Shown here piece after piece: positions 16,151 to 25,513 of a DNA stretch of 46,881 nt (positions are counted from its first letter, which is position 1; each line of letters begins with the position of its first letter). The stretch spans positions 1 through 46,881 of the forward strand of contig NZ_BATA01000012.1 of the NCBI RefSeq assembly GCF_000474235.1, given 5' to 3'. The position numbers were made by a program, and so were the translations under genes. Under the pieces are notes generated by a model, which did no database searches, was not told the DNA's origin, and was given only the letters and a program-made list of their open reading frames with translations. The stretch comes from Halarchaeum acidiphilum MH1-52-1 (GTDB lineage Archaea > Halobacteriota > Halobacteria > Halobacteriales > Halobacteriaceae).

Positions 16151-17293
16151 ATGGCCGACGCGACCGGCGTCGCTGACGACGCCCGCACGGACGTCTCGGA
16201 TCTCGTTGCGCGCCTCCACGACGCCCGCGAGCGCCGCGACGACGCCGAGGCCGCCGTCGACGAGCACGGCGCCGACGCCCTCGAACGCCTCCGCGCGCAC
16301 CGCGGAGACGCCCTGCGTCTCCTCGACGGCTACGAGGACTCCGCGACGGGATCCGGTGACTTCCAGTCGTACATCGAGTTCGAGGGGAAGGTCGCCGAAC
16401 TCGTCGAGGACGTCGACGACGACCTCCCGCGCGCGGACGCCTTCGACGCCTACGACGACGCGCTCGACAAGCGCCGCGTCACCGCCTCAGACTTCGATCG
16501 CGCCCGCGACGCCCTCGATCCCGTCGCGGACCTCACCGCGCGCCTCGACGAGCGCGAGGCCGCCCGCGACGCCCATCGGTCCGCCCGGCGCGACGCCGAG
16601 GAGCGCCTCGCCGCCCTCGACGACGAGATCGACCGCCTCGAACGCGTCGCCCGCCTCACGGACGCCGACCTCGACGCGCCGATCGACGACCTCCGCGAAC
16701 CCGTCGAGGCGTACGACGCCGCGGCCCGCAGCGCGGTCGAGGACGCCCTCACCGACCGGTCCGCGCGCGACCTCCTCGGGTGGCTCGACGCGCTCTCCGC
16801 CTTCCCGCTCGTGGACGTGCCGCGCGTCCCGCCCGAACTCCTCGCCTACGTCCGCGAGCGGGAGGCCGGCACCGAGCCGGTCTCGACGCTCCTCGAATAC
16901 GGCGACGAATCGCTCTCGAAGCTCGAACACTACGTCGACCAGCCCGCCACGCTGAAGCGCGTCGTCGGCGCGAACCGCTCCTTCCTGCAGCGCCTCGACG
17001 GCGACTTCCTGACGCTCGGCTGGCCGCCCGATCCCGCGGACGTCCTCCGGTATCGAGCGGACGAACTCGTCTCCGCGCTCGATCGCATCGACGCCGACGA
17101 CGCCGTCGCGCGCCTCCGCGACGTGGTCGCGATCGCTCGAACCGAGCGCTACGCGCGCCTCCGCGAGGCCGCACTCGCCCGCGACGAACTCGACGCCGCG
17201 GAGCGCGAGCGCGTCGCGAACGGTGCGGTCGGGGACGATCTCGAACGCGTCCGTGACGCCAGAGAGCGCCTCGCGGACGCCCTGCGTTCCTAG
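16151..17293 (+). CDS. helical coiled-coil protein of unknown function, 380 aa (DUF7118-like)
   Basis: Long heptad-like helices dominate (ARLHDARERRDDAEAAVDEH; LTARLDEREAARDAHRSARR; EERLAALDDEIDRLERVARL). A more ordered middle includes DLLGWLDALSAFPLVDVPRV and LEYGDESLSKLEHYVDQPAT. It looks like a haloarchaeal family I recall as DUF7118. No membrane segment and no catalytic motif seen. ATG 16151 lies 3 nt after the hisI stop, indicating co-transcription. The 3' end overlaps the convergent glmM by 4 nt (CTAG at 17290-17293). Function unknown; a structural or scaffold role is only a guess. Confidence 0.8.
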   Translation: MADATGVADDARTDVSDLVARLHDARERRDDAEAAVDEHGADALERLRAHRGDALRLLDGYEDSATGSGDFQSYIEFEGKVAELVEDVDDDLPRADAFDAYDDALDKRRVTASDFDRARDALDPVADLTARLDEREAARDAHRSARRDAEERLAALDDEIDRLERVARLTDADLDAPIDDLREPVEAYDAAARSAVEDALTDRSARDLLGWLDALSAFPLVDVPRVPPELLAYVREREAGTEPVSTLLEYGDESLSKLEHYVDQPATLKRVVGANRSFLQRLDGDFLTLGWPPDPADVLRYRADELVSALDRIDADDAVARLRDVVAIARTERYARLREAALARDELDAAERERVANGAVGDDLERVRDARERLADALRS

Positions 17294-18651
17294 TCGCGCG
17301 CCGCTCGGAGCGCCTCGGCGAATCCGTCAGCGAGATCGCGCGCCCGCGACGCGCCGCGCGCCTCCGCGTACACCCGCACGACCGGCTCGGTTCCGGACGG
17401 CCGGGCGAGCACCCACGCGTCGCCGTAGTCGAGCCGGTAGCCGTCGATGGTCGTCAACTCGGCGTCGGCGGCGCGCTCCGCGTACGCCTCCGCGACGGCG
17501 AGCAGCGCCTCGCGCTCCGCCTCGTCCTCGTACGGCACGTTCACGCGCACGTTCTCGTAGCCGTCGTACGGCGCGACGGCCTCGCTCGCCGACCGGTCGG
17601 CGAGCAGTTCGAGGAAGCGCGCGCCCGTGTACGCGCCGTCGCGCGCGATCCGATACCGGGGGAAGATCACGCCGCCGTTGCCCTCGCCCGCGACGGGGAC
17701 GCGCGCGCCCGCCTCGTGTAACTGCTGGATGCGCGTCATGATGCGCGTCGAGCCGATGGGCGTGAGTTCGAGGTCCGCGCCGACGTCCTCGCAGACGTCC
17801 ACGAGGCGCTGACTGACGTTCACCGCGGAGACGGCGACGTCGCCCGCGTCGAGTTCGGCGGCGGCGAGCGCCGCGAACGACGCGCTCCCGTCGATCGGCT
17901 CGCCCGTCTCGTCGTAGAAGATCGCGCGATCCGCGTCGCCGTCGTGCGCGATGCCGACGCCCGCGTCGCTCGCGCGAACGAGCCGCCCGAGATCAGCGAG
18001 GTTCTCCGGGACCGGCTCCGGGTCGCGACCGGGGAACTGCCCGTCGGGCTGCGCGTTCACCGTCACGACGCGACAGCCGAGTTCGCGATAGAAGTCGGGA
18101 CTCGTCAGCGCGCCCGCACCGTGGCCGGGATCGAGCGCGACCGTCAGATCCGCGTCGGCGATCCGCTCGCGGTCCACGGCGCCGAGGAGCGACTCGACGT
18201 ACCGCCGGCGCGCGCCCTCGATCGAGCGGTCCGCGCCGGTCTCGTCCCACGACACCGCCGCCGACTGCTCGCCGAGCAGCACCGCCTCGACGCGTTCGAG
18301 CGCGTCCACGGGGAGTTCGACGCCGTCCGCGCCGACGAGCTTCAATCCGTTGTACTCCGGCGGATTGTGCGAAGCGGTCACCATGATCCCCGGAACGCCC
18401 TCGTCGGCCGCGTACGCCTGCAACGCGGGCGTCGGCACGACGCCGAGCCGATCGATGTCCGCTCCGGCGGCCGCGAGACCCGACGCGACCGCGTTCGTCA
18501 ACATCCGCCCCGTCCGGCGGGTGTCGCGCCCGACGGCGAGCCGTGACTCCTCGCGGACGGTGCCCACGGCCTTCGCCACGCGGAGCGCGAACGCGGGCGT
18601 CACCTCCTCGTTCGCGACGCCGCGCGTCCCGCTCGACCCGAACACCTGCAT
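17290..18651 (-). CDS. glmM: phosphoglucosamine mutase / phosphomannomutase family
   Basis: Interconverts hexose (or hexosamine) 6- and 1-phosphates through a phosphoserine. The active-site serine is S94 in VTASHNPPEYNG; the Mg loop is DGDADR (237-242); the sugar-binding and phosphate-binding loops (EGNGGVIFPR and RPSGTEPVVRVYAEA) are complete. The 453 residues match. I use glmM because the N-terminal FGSSGTRGVANEEVTP resembles archaeal GlmM; specificity for glucosamine versus mannose phosphate is not proven by sequence. The product feeds UDP-GlcNAc or glycan synthesis. Box A-like CCAAAGCC is at 18673-18680. Confidence 0.88.
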   Translation of the reverse strand: MQVFGSSGTRGVANEEVTPAFALRVAKAVGTVREESRLAVGRDTRRTGRMLTNAVASGLAAAGADIDRLGVVPTPALQAYAADEGVPGIMVTASHNPPEYNGLKLVGADGVELPVDALERVEAVLLGEQSAAVSWDETGADRSIEGARRRYVESLLGAVDRERIADADLTVALDPGHGAGALTSPDFYRELGCRVVTVNAQPDGQFPGRDPEPVPENLADLGRLVRASDAGVGIAHDGDADRAIFYDETGEPIDGSASFAALAAAELDAGDVAVSAVNVSQRLVDVCEDVGADLELTPIGSTRIMTRIQQLHEAGARVPVAGEGNGGVIFPRYRIARDGAYTGARFLELLADRSASEAVAPYDGYENVRVNVPYEDEAEREALLAVAEAYAERAADAELTTIDGYRLDYGDAWVLARPSGTEPVVRVYAEARGASRARDLADGFAEALRAARD

Positions 18652-18691
18652 GGCTCACCCTGACGGCGGCCGCCCCAAAGCCGTTTCTCTA

Positions 18692-19087
18692 TCAGTGATC
18701 GTGGCCCTTCCCGTTCCCCGGATGCCGGTCGATCAGGCTGACGAAGAAGGCGTCGCCGTCGTAGAAGTAGACGCCGCGGAAGCCGCCCTGACAGTGCTCG
18801 GAGAGATCGGTCCCGAGGTCGTTCCCCGTCTTCGCGTCGAGATAGACGGGATCGGACCACGTCCCGCGCTCGCCGTCGCGCGCCCGCGAGAGCACCGTCT
18901 TCAGGTGGGGATGCGCCGAGACGAACGAGTCGTTCAGCGTGCAGGTGTAGTCGCTCGCGTTCGGGTCGGCGGGCATCGCGCGGAGCTTCCACTCGCCGGA
19001 CGGCCCGAAGGGATCGAATCCCGTACAGCCGGCGAGCGCGCCCGCGAGTCCCGTCGTCCCCGCCGCGAGGTACTGGCGGCGTCGCAT
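18692..19087 (-). CDS. Tat-exported lipoprotein of unknown function, 131 aa
   Basis: The N-terminus MRRRQYLAAGTTGLAGALAGC combines a twin-arginine signal with a haloarchaeal lipobox (LAGC, Cys ~21), so export by Tat and lipid anchoring are expected. The mature part has conserved-looking CTLNDSFVSAHPHLKTVLS and SEHCQGGFRGVYFYDGDAFFV, with two Cys that could form a disulfide. It ends in a His-rich PGNGKGHDH tail. I do not recognise the family. ATG 19087 begins the signal peptide. It stands alone between glmM and the divergent beta-propeller gene. Confidence 0.8.
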   Translation of the reverse strand: MRRRQYLAAGTTGLAGALAGCTGFDPFGPSGEWKLRAMPADPNASDYTCTLNDSFVSAHPHLKTVLSRARDGERGTWSDPVYLDAKTGNDLGTDLSEHCQGGFRGVYFYDGDAFFVSLIDRHPGNGKGHDH

Positions 19088-19270
19088 ACGACGACCGTCG
19101 GGGCGCGCGGCGGAAGTACCGCGCGGTCCCCGCCGTCGGCGGCGAGTGCGACACGCACATCGCGCGGCTCACGGTTCGCTCTCGCCCACCGTTCGCTCCA
19201 CCCCCGGCGCCTCGCTCCGCTCGGCACTGCGGGCGCAACTCTTTCCGCCCCGGCACTCACTTCTCCACGC

Positions 19271-20125
19271 ATGGGCGACCACGACATCAGCCTCGACGAG
19301 AAACGCGTCTACGCCGAGCAGACCGGAACCGAGACCCTGCTCGTCGGCACCGACCGCGGTCTCGCCTCGGTCGCCGTCTCCGGCGATCAGATCGGCGAGT
19401 TCGCCCTCCTCACCACCACCGAAGTCCGGGACGTCGCCGTCGCGAACGGATCCGCCGCCGTCGCCGACCGCGAAGACGTCCGCGTCGGCGACATCGAGGG
19501 CTTCGCGGAGACGGGCTTCGGCGACGCCGTCGCCGCGAGCTACGACGGCGACACCCTCCTCGCCGCGGGTCCGGAAGGCCGCGTCGCCGCGTACGACGGC
19601 GGGACGTGGACGGCACGCGGCATGGCGCCCGAGGCCCGCCGCGCCGACGGCGCGCTCCTCGCCACCACCGGAGGCGTCTATCGGGCCACCGACGACGAGG
19701 TCACGCACGTCGGACTCGACGACGCGAACGACGTCTCCGCGGGACCGACGGATCGGACCCGCGGAACGGCGAACGGGGAGGGACGTCCCGTGAGCGCCGG
19801 CCCGTGGGCCGGCACCGATGCGGGCGTCTACCGCCTCGGCAACGGCTGGCTCGCCGAACGCGACGGGACCGCGACGGCCGTCGCCGCGCGCGCCGACCAC
19901 GCCGCCGCCGTCGTCGACGACACCCTGTGCGAGTACGACGGGGACGACTGGCGCGAACGCGCGTGTCCGCTCACCGACCTCGCGGACGTCGCGTACGGCG
20001 CTGGCGCGCTCTACGCCGTCGATTCATCTGGTACGGTCGCCGTCGACGCCGGCCACGGCTGGCGTACCCGGACCATCGGTCTCCCCGGCGTCGCCGCCGT
20101 CGCTGTCGTCGAGGACGAGCGGTGA
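19271..20125 (+). CDS. beta-propeller-like protein, HVO_0234 family, 284 aa
   Basis: Repeating short blades with a TLLVGTDRGLASVAVSGD / DAVAASYDGDTLLAAGPEGRV / GAYRATDDE-like rhythm indicate a single beta-propeller. No signal peptide, so it is probably cytoplasmic. I know a haloarchaeal family named after Haloferax HVO_0234 with this sequence style and the same neighbour, PRPP synthetase, but cannot verify the match here. ATG 19271 has CTCTTTCC ~29 nt upstream; the frame from 18350 is spurious. prs starts 45 nt downstream. Role unknown; a link to nucleotide metabolism is inferred only from adjacency. Confidence 0.75.
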   Translation: MGDHDISLDEKRVYAEQTGTETLLVGTDRGLASVAVSGDQIGEFALLTTTEVRDVAVANGSAAVADREDVRVGDIEGFAETGFGDAVAASYDGDTLLAAGPEGRVAAYDGGTWTARGMAPEARRADGALLATTGGVYRATDDEVTHVGLDDANDVSAGPTDRTRGTANGEGRPVSAGPWAGTDAGVYRLGNGWLAERDGTATAVAARADHAAAVVDDTLCEYDGDDWRERACPLTDLADVAYGAGALYAVDSSGTVAVDAGHGWRTRTIGLPGVAAVAVVEDER

Positions 20126-20170
20126 ACGCGGACGGAAACGCCTAACCCCTCGCTGGCACACTCTACAGCC

Positions 20171-21019
20171 ATGATCGTCAGTGGCTCCGCCTCGCAGGGC
20201 CTCGCGTCCGCGCTCGCCGCCGAACTCGGCGAGGAGCTCGCGCGCGTCGAGTACGAGTCGTTCCCGGACGGCGAGCGCATCGTCCGCGTTCCGCCCGTCG
20301 AGGGCCGCGCGGTCGTCGTCGCCTCCACGGTGGACGACGCCGCGCACGTCGAACTCCTCCAGTTGCAGGACGCCGTCCGCGAGGCCGGCGCCGAGAGTGT
20401 GATAACGGTCCTCCCCTACATGGGCTACGCCCGACAGGACGAGGCCTTCGAGCCGGGCGAACCCGTCTCCGCTCGCGCGATGGCGCGCGCCGTCTCCACC
20501 GGAACCGACGCCGTCTACACCGTCAACGTCCACGAGCCGGCCGTCTGCGAGTTCTTCGACGCGCCGGCGACGAACGTCGACGCGACGCCGCACCTCGCCG
20601 ACCCCCTCCCCGAGGACCTCCGCGATCCCGTCTTCCTCGCGCCCGACGCCTCCGCGCTCCCGCTCGCCGAATCGGTGCGGGACGCCTACGGTCCCGGGGA
20701 CGCCGACTTCTTCGAGAAGATTCGGCACTCCGGCACGGACGTCGAGATCACGCCGAGCGAGACCGACGTCTCTGCGAGGGACGTCGTCGTCGTCGACGAC
20801 ATCGTCGCCACCGGCTCGACGATGAGCGAAGCGATCGGCCTCCTCGACGAGCCGAGTCGGGTCTTCGTCGCGTGCGTCCACCCGCTGCTCGCCGCGAACG
20901 CGCGCACGAAGCTCGCGAAAGCGGGCGTTGACGACGTCGTCGCCACCGACACCATCGAGCGCGCCGTCAGCGAGGCCTCGGCCGCGCCCGCGGTGGCCGA
21001 AGCCATCGGGCGCGAATAG
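20171..21019 (+). CDS. prs: ribose-phosphate pyrophosphokinase (PRPP synthetase)
   Basis: Makes PRPP from ribose 5-phosphate and ATP, feeding histidine, purine and pyrimidine synthesis (hisA, hisB, hisI and pyrC are in this window). The PRPP-binding loop VVVVDDIVATGSTMSEA is at 205-221. The YESFPDGERIVRV N-terminal segment and the flexible-loop region LPYMGYARQDEAFEPGEPVSAR are present. At 282 residues it is the short archaeal form rather than the ~315-residue bacterial class I. A CCTAACC box at 20141-20147 lies ~27 nt upstream of ATG. Confidence 0.95.
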   Translation: MIVSGSASQGLASALAAELGEELARVEYESFPDGERIVRVPPVEGRAVVVASTVDDAAHVELLQLQDAVREAGAESVITVLPYMGYARQDEAFEPGEPVSARAMARAVSTGTDAVYTVNVHEPAVCEFFDAPATNVDATPHLADPLPEDLRDPVFLAPDASALPLAESVRDAYGPGDADFFEKIRHSGTDVEITPSETDVSARDVVVVDDIVATGSTMSEAIGLLDEPSRVFVACVHPLLAANARTKLAKAGVDDVVATDTIERAVSEASAAPAVAEAIGRE

Positions 21020-21067
21020 CGCGACCCGGCACCCGGCCTTTTTCCCTCGGTACGCGGATACGACGGT

Positions 21068-21637
21068 ATGGACGACGCGACCGGCTTCGAGTTCAAACAC
21101 CTCGCCGCCATCGCCGTCGCCGTCGCCGTCGTCGTCGCGCTCGCCGTCGGCGTCGCCATCGGTCTCGTCGTCTCGCCAGCCCTCGCCCCGAACGCCGCAT
21201 CCGGTGACGCCGCCAACCCATCGCCCCCATCCGGCCTCGTCCTCAGTTCGAGCGGTGCGCACTGTCTCGATACCGGCTCGCACGACGGCTGGCTCTACAG
21301 CGTCGCGGACGGCGACCACTACAACGACGCGTTCAACGTCACGGTCCGCCACGCGTGGGGCGAGTCGGCCACGGCGAACGTGACCGGTGGGGTCGCCGGC
21401 GACTACACCCTCGCCGTCGAGACGGCCGGCACGAAGCGCAGACCGGCGGTCACGACTCGGAGTTGTGCGGTCGGGACGACGCTCGTCGGCGCGGGCACGC
21501 TCCCGACGAACTACAGTTCCGTCGAACTCACCGTCGACGGGCGCGTCGTCGCGACCATCGAGAACGACCAGACCACACCGACGCTCCATCGCGTCGACGG
21601 CGCGGTGCGGGCGGACGGAGCGAACGCGTCGGACTGA
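21068..21637 (+). CDS. N-terminally membrane-anchored protein of unknown function, 189 aa
   Basis: One strong hydrophobic helix (HLAAIAVAVAVVVALAVGVA and on to LVVSPAL, residues ~16-42) follows a short cytoplasmic N-terminus. A ~145-residue external domain follows, with beta-rich sequence, several N-x-T/S sites (NVTV, NVTG, NYSS, NASD) and paired Cys (HCLDTG, RSCAVG). This fits a cell-surface domain facing the medium; the N-glycosylation idea rests on sequons alone. CCTTTTTCCC lies ~28 nt upstream of ATG 21068. Family not recognised. Confidence 0.75.
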   Translation: MDDATGFEFKHLAAIAVAVAVVVALAVGVAIGLVVSPALAPNAASGDAANPSPPSGLVLSSSGAHCLDTGSHDGWLYSVADGDHYNDAFNVTVRHAWGESATANVTGGVAGDYTLAVETAGTKRRPAVTTRSCAVGTTLVGAGTLPTNYSSVELTVDGRVVATIENDQTTPTLHRVDGAVRADGANASD

Positions 21638-21646
21638 GGCGTCCGC

Positions 21647-24600
21647 CTACACCTTCTGCACGCCGAGACGCATCCGCACGCCCTCGACGTCGTCGTACTC
21701 CGCAACCGCCGTGTTCGCGTCCGCCGCGTCGACTTCCGCGAAGTCGCGAACGCGGACTTCCTCGCCGATGAGGTCCTCGCGTTCGCTGACGAGCTTCGCG
21801 ACGCGGTCGTCGAAGACCACGACGTCGAGGCGGACCTCGGCCTCCATGTCGAGATCGAGGTCCTTGCGCAGCTCTTGGGCGCGGCGGACGATCTCGCGGG
21901 CGTACCCCTCGCCTTCGAGGTCGTCGTTCAATTCGGTGTCGACGTAGACGGTCCCCCCCTCGAAGGCGGCGGCGGCGACGTCGTCCGGGGTCTCCTCGCG
22001 GAACGCGACCATCTCGGGGGTGAGTTGCACCTCGCGGTCGAGGGCGTCGCGGACGGCGTCCTCCAGCAGATCGAGGTCGTCGTCGTCGACGCGCGCGGCG
22101 TTCAGCGCCTCCATGACCTCGCCGGCGTCGCCGCCGAAGGCGGGACCGAGCACGCTCATGTCGGCCTCGGCGCTGTACTCGACGTCACCGAAGGTCTCGT
22201 CGGGATCGAGGACGTCGATGCGGCGGGCGTTCAGGCGGTCGGCGAGCAGACCACGATAATCGTCCACCTGCTCGGCGACGCGCTCGTCGTCGGGGGAGAC
22301 GACGACGCGCGCGACCGGCCAGCGGAGCTTGCGGCCGGCCTGCTGGCGCGCGTGGTTGCCCGCTTCTTCGAGGGAGCGCGCCGTGTCGATGGCGTCCTCC
22401 AAGGCGGGCTGGTGGAAGCGCTCCTCGACCGCGGGCCAATCGCACATGTGGACGGTCGGATGACCGTCGTCGCCCGTGAGGTAGCCGTACATCTCCTCGG
22501 TGACGAACGGCGCGTACGGCGCGAGGAGCGCGACGACCTCGCGGAGGACCCTGTGGAGCGTCGCGTACGCGGCCGTCTTGTTCTCGCCGATCTGTTCCGT
22601 CCACACGCGCTCGCGGATGAGCTGGACGTAGTAGCGCGAGAGGTCCTCGACGACGAACTCGCGGAGCGCTTGGAGGGCGCGGTGTTGCTCGCGGGCCTCC
22701 CAGTACTCGTTCGTGTCGTGCTTCAGCGTCTGGAGCGTCGAGAGGAGCCACTCGTCCTCGACGGCGAGATCGAGGTCGTCCACCGACTGCGCCGCGGGGT
22801 CGAAGTCGTCCGCACGCATGTACGGCAGCGGGAAGCGGAAGACGTTCCAGAGGACGTTGAGGTCGCGACCCATGTTGCCCATCTCGTCCCACGAGAAGCG
22901 CATGTCCTCGCCCTGCGGGTCCTGCCCGAGGAGGAACATCCGCATCGCGTCCGCACCGTGGCGCTCGATGGCCTCGTGGGGCTGGACGACGTTCCCGACG
23001 GACTTGCTCATCTTCCGGCCGTCCTCGTCGTTCGCGAAGCCGTGCATCAGCACCTCGTCGTAGGGCACCTCGCCCATCGCCGCGGTGCCCATCCCCAGCT
23101 GGGACCAGAACCACCCGCGCGTCTGGTCGTGGGCCTCCATGATGAGGTCCGCCGGCCACAGATCCTCGAAGTCGTCCTCCACCTCGGGGTAGTTCACGGT
23201 GCCCCACGACGCCACGGAACTATCGAGCCAGACGTCGAAGACGTCCGGGACGCGCTCGTACGTCACGCCGTCCTCGGTGATCGTGACGTCGTCCACCGCG
23301 GGCTTGTGGATGTCCATCTCCGGATCGAGGTCCTGATCGGCGCGCTCGACCAACTCCTCGCGCGTGCCGATGACGACGCGCTCGTCCGGGCGTGCGCCCT
23401 TCGTCCCCTCCTCGACCCAGATGGGGACCGGAATCCCCCAGTAGCGCTGCCGGGAGACGTTCCAGTCGGGCGCGCTCTCGATGAAGTCCCTAAAGCGGTT
23501 GTCTCGCGCCCACTGCGGGTGCCACTCCGAGTCCTCCATGTTCTCGATCAGCTCGTCTTTGACGTCGGTGATCGTGATGAACCACTGATCGGTCGCGATC
23601 TGGAGGATCGGCGTGTCACACCGCCAGCAGTGCCCGTAGGAGTGTGTGATCGTCCCGGAGGCGAGCAGGTGGCCCTTGCGCGCGAGGTCCTGCGTGATGG
23701 CCTCGTCGGCGTCCTTCACGAACTCGCCCGCGTACTTGCCCGCCTCCGCGGTGTAGACGCCGTCGCCGCCGACCGGACAGAAAACGGGGAGACCGAGTTC
23801 TTCGCCGCGCTCGAAGTCCACGTCACCGTGGCCGGGCGCGGAGTGGACGAGACCCGTGTCCGCGGCCTCGACGTAGTCCGCGTGGTAGACCTCGCCGACG
23901 CCGCGCGCGTCCGGGCGATCCGGCACCTCCTCGGCGAGCGGGTGCTCGTACTCCCAGCCGAGCATGTGCGAACCGGGGAAGGAATCGACGATCTCGTAGT
24001 CGTCGTAGCGTCCCTCCTTCAGGACGTCCTCGACGCAGGCCTCGGCGACGTAGAGGACGTCCTCCGCGACGACCTCGCCGCCCTCGCCCATCGCCGCGCC
24101 GCTGTCCGTCTTGACGGCGCGCACCTGCTGGTAGGTGATGTCCTCGCCCACCGCGACGAACTCGTTCGCGGGAATCGTCCACGGCGTCGTCGTGTAGATG
24201 ACGAGACTTCCCTCGCGCTCTTCGAGGGGGAATTTCACGTGGACGGTCGGGTCCTCGACGTCCTCGTACTCGACCTCGTTGTTCGCGATGGCGGTCTCGC
24301 AGCGCGGACACTGGCTGATCGAGCGTTTGCCCTGCTCGACGAGGCCGCGCTCGGCCGCGCGGTTGAACCCCCACCACGCCGCCTCCATGTACGTCGGATC
24401 GACCGTCTTGTACGGCTCGTCCCAATCCATCCAGACGCCGAACGACTGGAAGTCCGACTGGAGACCCTCCAGTTGCTCGTCGGCGAACCGCTTGCACTCC
24501 TCGATGAAGGCCTCGACGCCGAACTCCTCGATGTCCTGCTTCGAGTCGAAGTCGAGTTTCTCCTCGACCTTCGTCTCGATCGGGAGACCGTGCATGTCGT

Positions 24601-24859
24601 AGCCCGGCCGGTCCGTCACGTCGTAGCCGTTCATCCGGTAGTAGCGGATGTAGGCGTCCTTCAGGGACTTGTTCCACGTCGTCCCCATGTGGGCCGCGCC
24701 GCTCGTGTAGGGCGGGCCGTCGACGAAGAAGAAGTCCTCGCCGTCCTCGCGGTGCGCCTTCGTCCGCTCGTAGGCGTCCACCTCGTCCCAGTGGTCGAAC
24801 ACCCGGTCCCGAACCGCCTCGGGATCGTACTGCTCCGGGGGCTCGGCGAATCGGTCCAT
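21647..24859 (-). CDS. ileS: isoleucyl-tRNA synthetase
   Basis: Charges tRNA-Ile. A class Ia synthetase of 1070 residues, the archaeal/eukaryotic-type length. The HIGH motif is HMGT (57-60) within FFFVDGPPYTSGAAHMGTTWNK; KMSKS occurs as GRKMSKSVGN. The editing (CP1) domain contains YTTTPWTIPANEFVAV. A zinc-site-like CWRCDTPI and the CPRCETAIANNEVEY segment are present. The anticodon-binding region with DWPAVEERF and the C-terminal extension follow. ATG 24859 (MDRFAEPPEQYDPEAVRDRV) is the conserved start; the 72-residue upstream extension lacks conservation and overlaps the HIT gene. Confidence 0.97.
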   Translation of the reverse strand: MDRFAEPPEQYDPEAVRDRVFDHWDEVDAYERTKAHREDGEDFFFVDGPPYTSGAAHMGTTWNKSLKDAYIRYYRMNGYDVTDRPGYDMHGLPIETKVEEKLDFDSKQDIEEFGVEAFIEECKRFADEQLEGLQSDFQSFGVWMDWDEPYKTVDPTYMEAAWWGFNRAAERGLVEQGKRSISQCPRCETAIANNEVEYEDVEDPTVHVKFPLEEREGSLVIYTTTPWTIPANEFVAVGEDITYQQVRAVKTDSGAAMGEGGEVVAEDVLYVAEACVEDVLKEGRYDDYEIVDSFPGSHMLGWEYEHPLAEEVPDRPDARGVGEVYHADYVEAADTGLVHSAPGHGDVDFERGEELGLPVFCPVGGDGVYTAEAGKYAGEFVKDADEAITQDLARKGHLLASGTITHSYGHCWRCDTPILQIATDQWFITITDVKDELIENMEDSEWHPQWARDNRFRDFIESAPDWNVSRQRYWGIPVPIWVEEGTKGARPDERVVIGTREELVERADQDLDPEMDIHKPAVDDVTITEDGVTYERVPDVFDVWLDSSVASWGTVNYPEVEDDFEDLWPADLIMEAHDQTRGWFWSQLGMGTAAMGEVPYDEVLMHGFANDEDGRKMSKSVGNVVQPHEAIERHGADAMRMFLLGQDPQGEDMRFSWDEMGNMGRDLNVLWNVFRFPLPYMRADDFDPAAQSVDDLDLAVEDEWLLSTLQTLKHDTNEYWEAREQHRALQALREFVVEDLSRYYVQLIRERVWTEQIGENKTAAYATLHRVLREVVALLAPYAPFVTEEMYGYLTGDDGHPTVHMCDWPAVEERFHQPALEDAIDTARSLEEAGNHARQQAGRKLRWPVARVVVSPDDERVAEQVDDYRGLLADRLNARRIDVLDPDETFGDVEYSAEADMSVLGPAFGGDAGEVMEALNAARVDDDDLDLLEDAVRDALDREVQLTPEMVAFREETPDDVAAAAFEGGTVYVDTELNDDLEGEGYAREIVRRAQELRKDLDLDMEAEVRLDVVVFDDRVAKLVSEREDLIGEEVRVRDFAEVDAADANTAVAEYDDVEGVRMRLGVQKV

Positions 24860-25031
24860 GCCCCATCCCTCACTCTCCTCGGTGAAATGAGAATCGGTCC
24901 CGCGTCCGCGCCCGCGCGGTGCCGTCATCGTCGGCGAGTCCGGGACGCCCGGCGACGTCCGCCGCTCGCGCTCCCCGGCGTCACTCTCGCTGACCGAATG
25001 AGTTAGGGAGCGCCGCGCCGACCCACCGCGT

Positions 25032-25451
25032 ATGAGCGACGACTGCATCTTCTGCTCGATCATCAGCGGCGACATCCCCGGCCGCGTCGTCGCCGAGACC
25101 GACGACGCGCTCGCGTTCCTCGACGCGAACCCGCTCGCGCCCGGTCACGCGCTCGTCGTGCCGAAGGCCCACACGGAACGACTCGCCGACCTCGGCGCCG
25201 ATGAGTCGCGCGCCGTCTTCGACCTCGTCCACGACCTCGTCCCCGACGTCGAGGCCGCGGTGGACGCGGACGGCCTGAACGTCGGCATCAACGACGGCGA
25301 GGCCGCGGGACAGGAGGTCCCGCACGTCCACGTCCACCTCGTCCCCCGCTTCGAGAGCGACGGGGGTAGCCCGATTCACGCCGTGGCGGGCGAACGCCCC
25401 GACCTCGACGACGACGACCTCGACGACATCGCCGCGCGCATCGAGGGCTGA
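25032..25451 (+). CDS. HIT-family nucleotide hydrolase, 139 aa
   Basis: A histidine-triad hydrolase or transferase acting on AMP-linked compounds such as adenosine 5'-phosphoramidates or Ap4A. The triad HVHVH is at H98, H100, H102, within QEVPHVHVHLVPR. C5 and C8 (CIFC) plus H49 form the usual zinc site, and FLDANPLAPGHALVVPK is typical. The protein is complete. It is divergent from ileS with 172 nt between starts. Physiological substrate unknown. Confidence 0.95.
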   Translation: MSDDCIFCSIISGDIPGRVVAETDDALAFLDANPLAPGHALVVPKAHTERLADLGADESRAVFDLVHDLVPDVEAAVDADGLNVGINDGEAAGQEVPHVHVHLVPRFESDGGSPIHAVAGERPDLDDDDLDDIAARIEG

Positions 25452-25513
25452 TCCCGCGCCCTTCTGCCGCCGTCCGAACGACTAAGGCCGTCCCGGACAC
25501 CCTTCCTCGTGAC

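Noticed and set aside
21875-25006. 1043-aa plus-strand open frame opposite ileS
   Set aside because: It is the reverse-strand shadow of ileS in GC-rich DNA, with no motif, promoter or conserved-looking sequence.
24860-25075. 72-residue N-terminal extension of ileS
   Set aside because: Not conserved in IleRS and would overlap the divergent HIT gene; ATG 24859 matches the family start.
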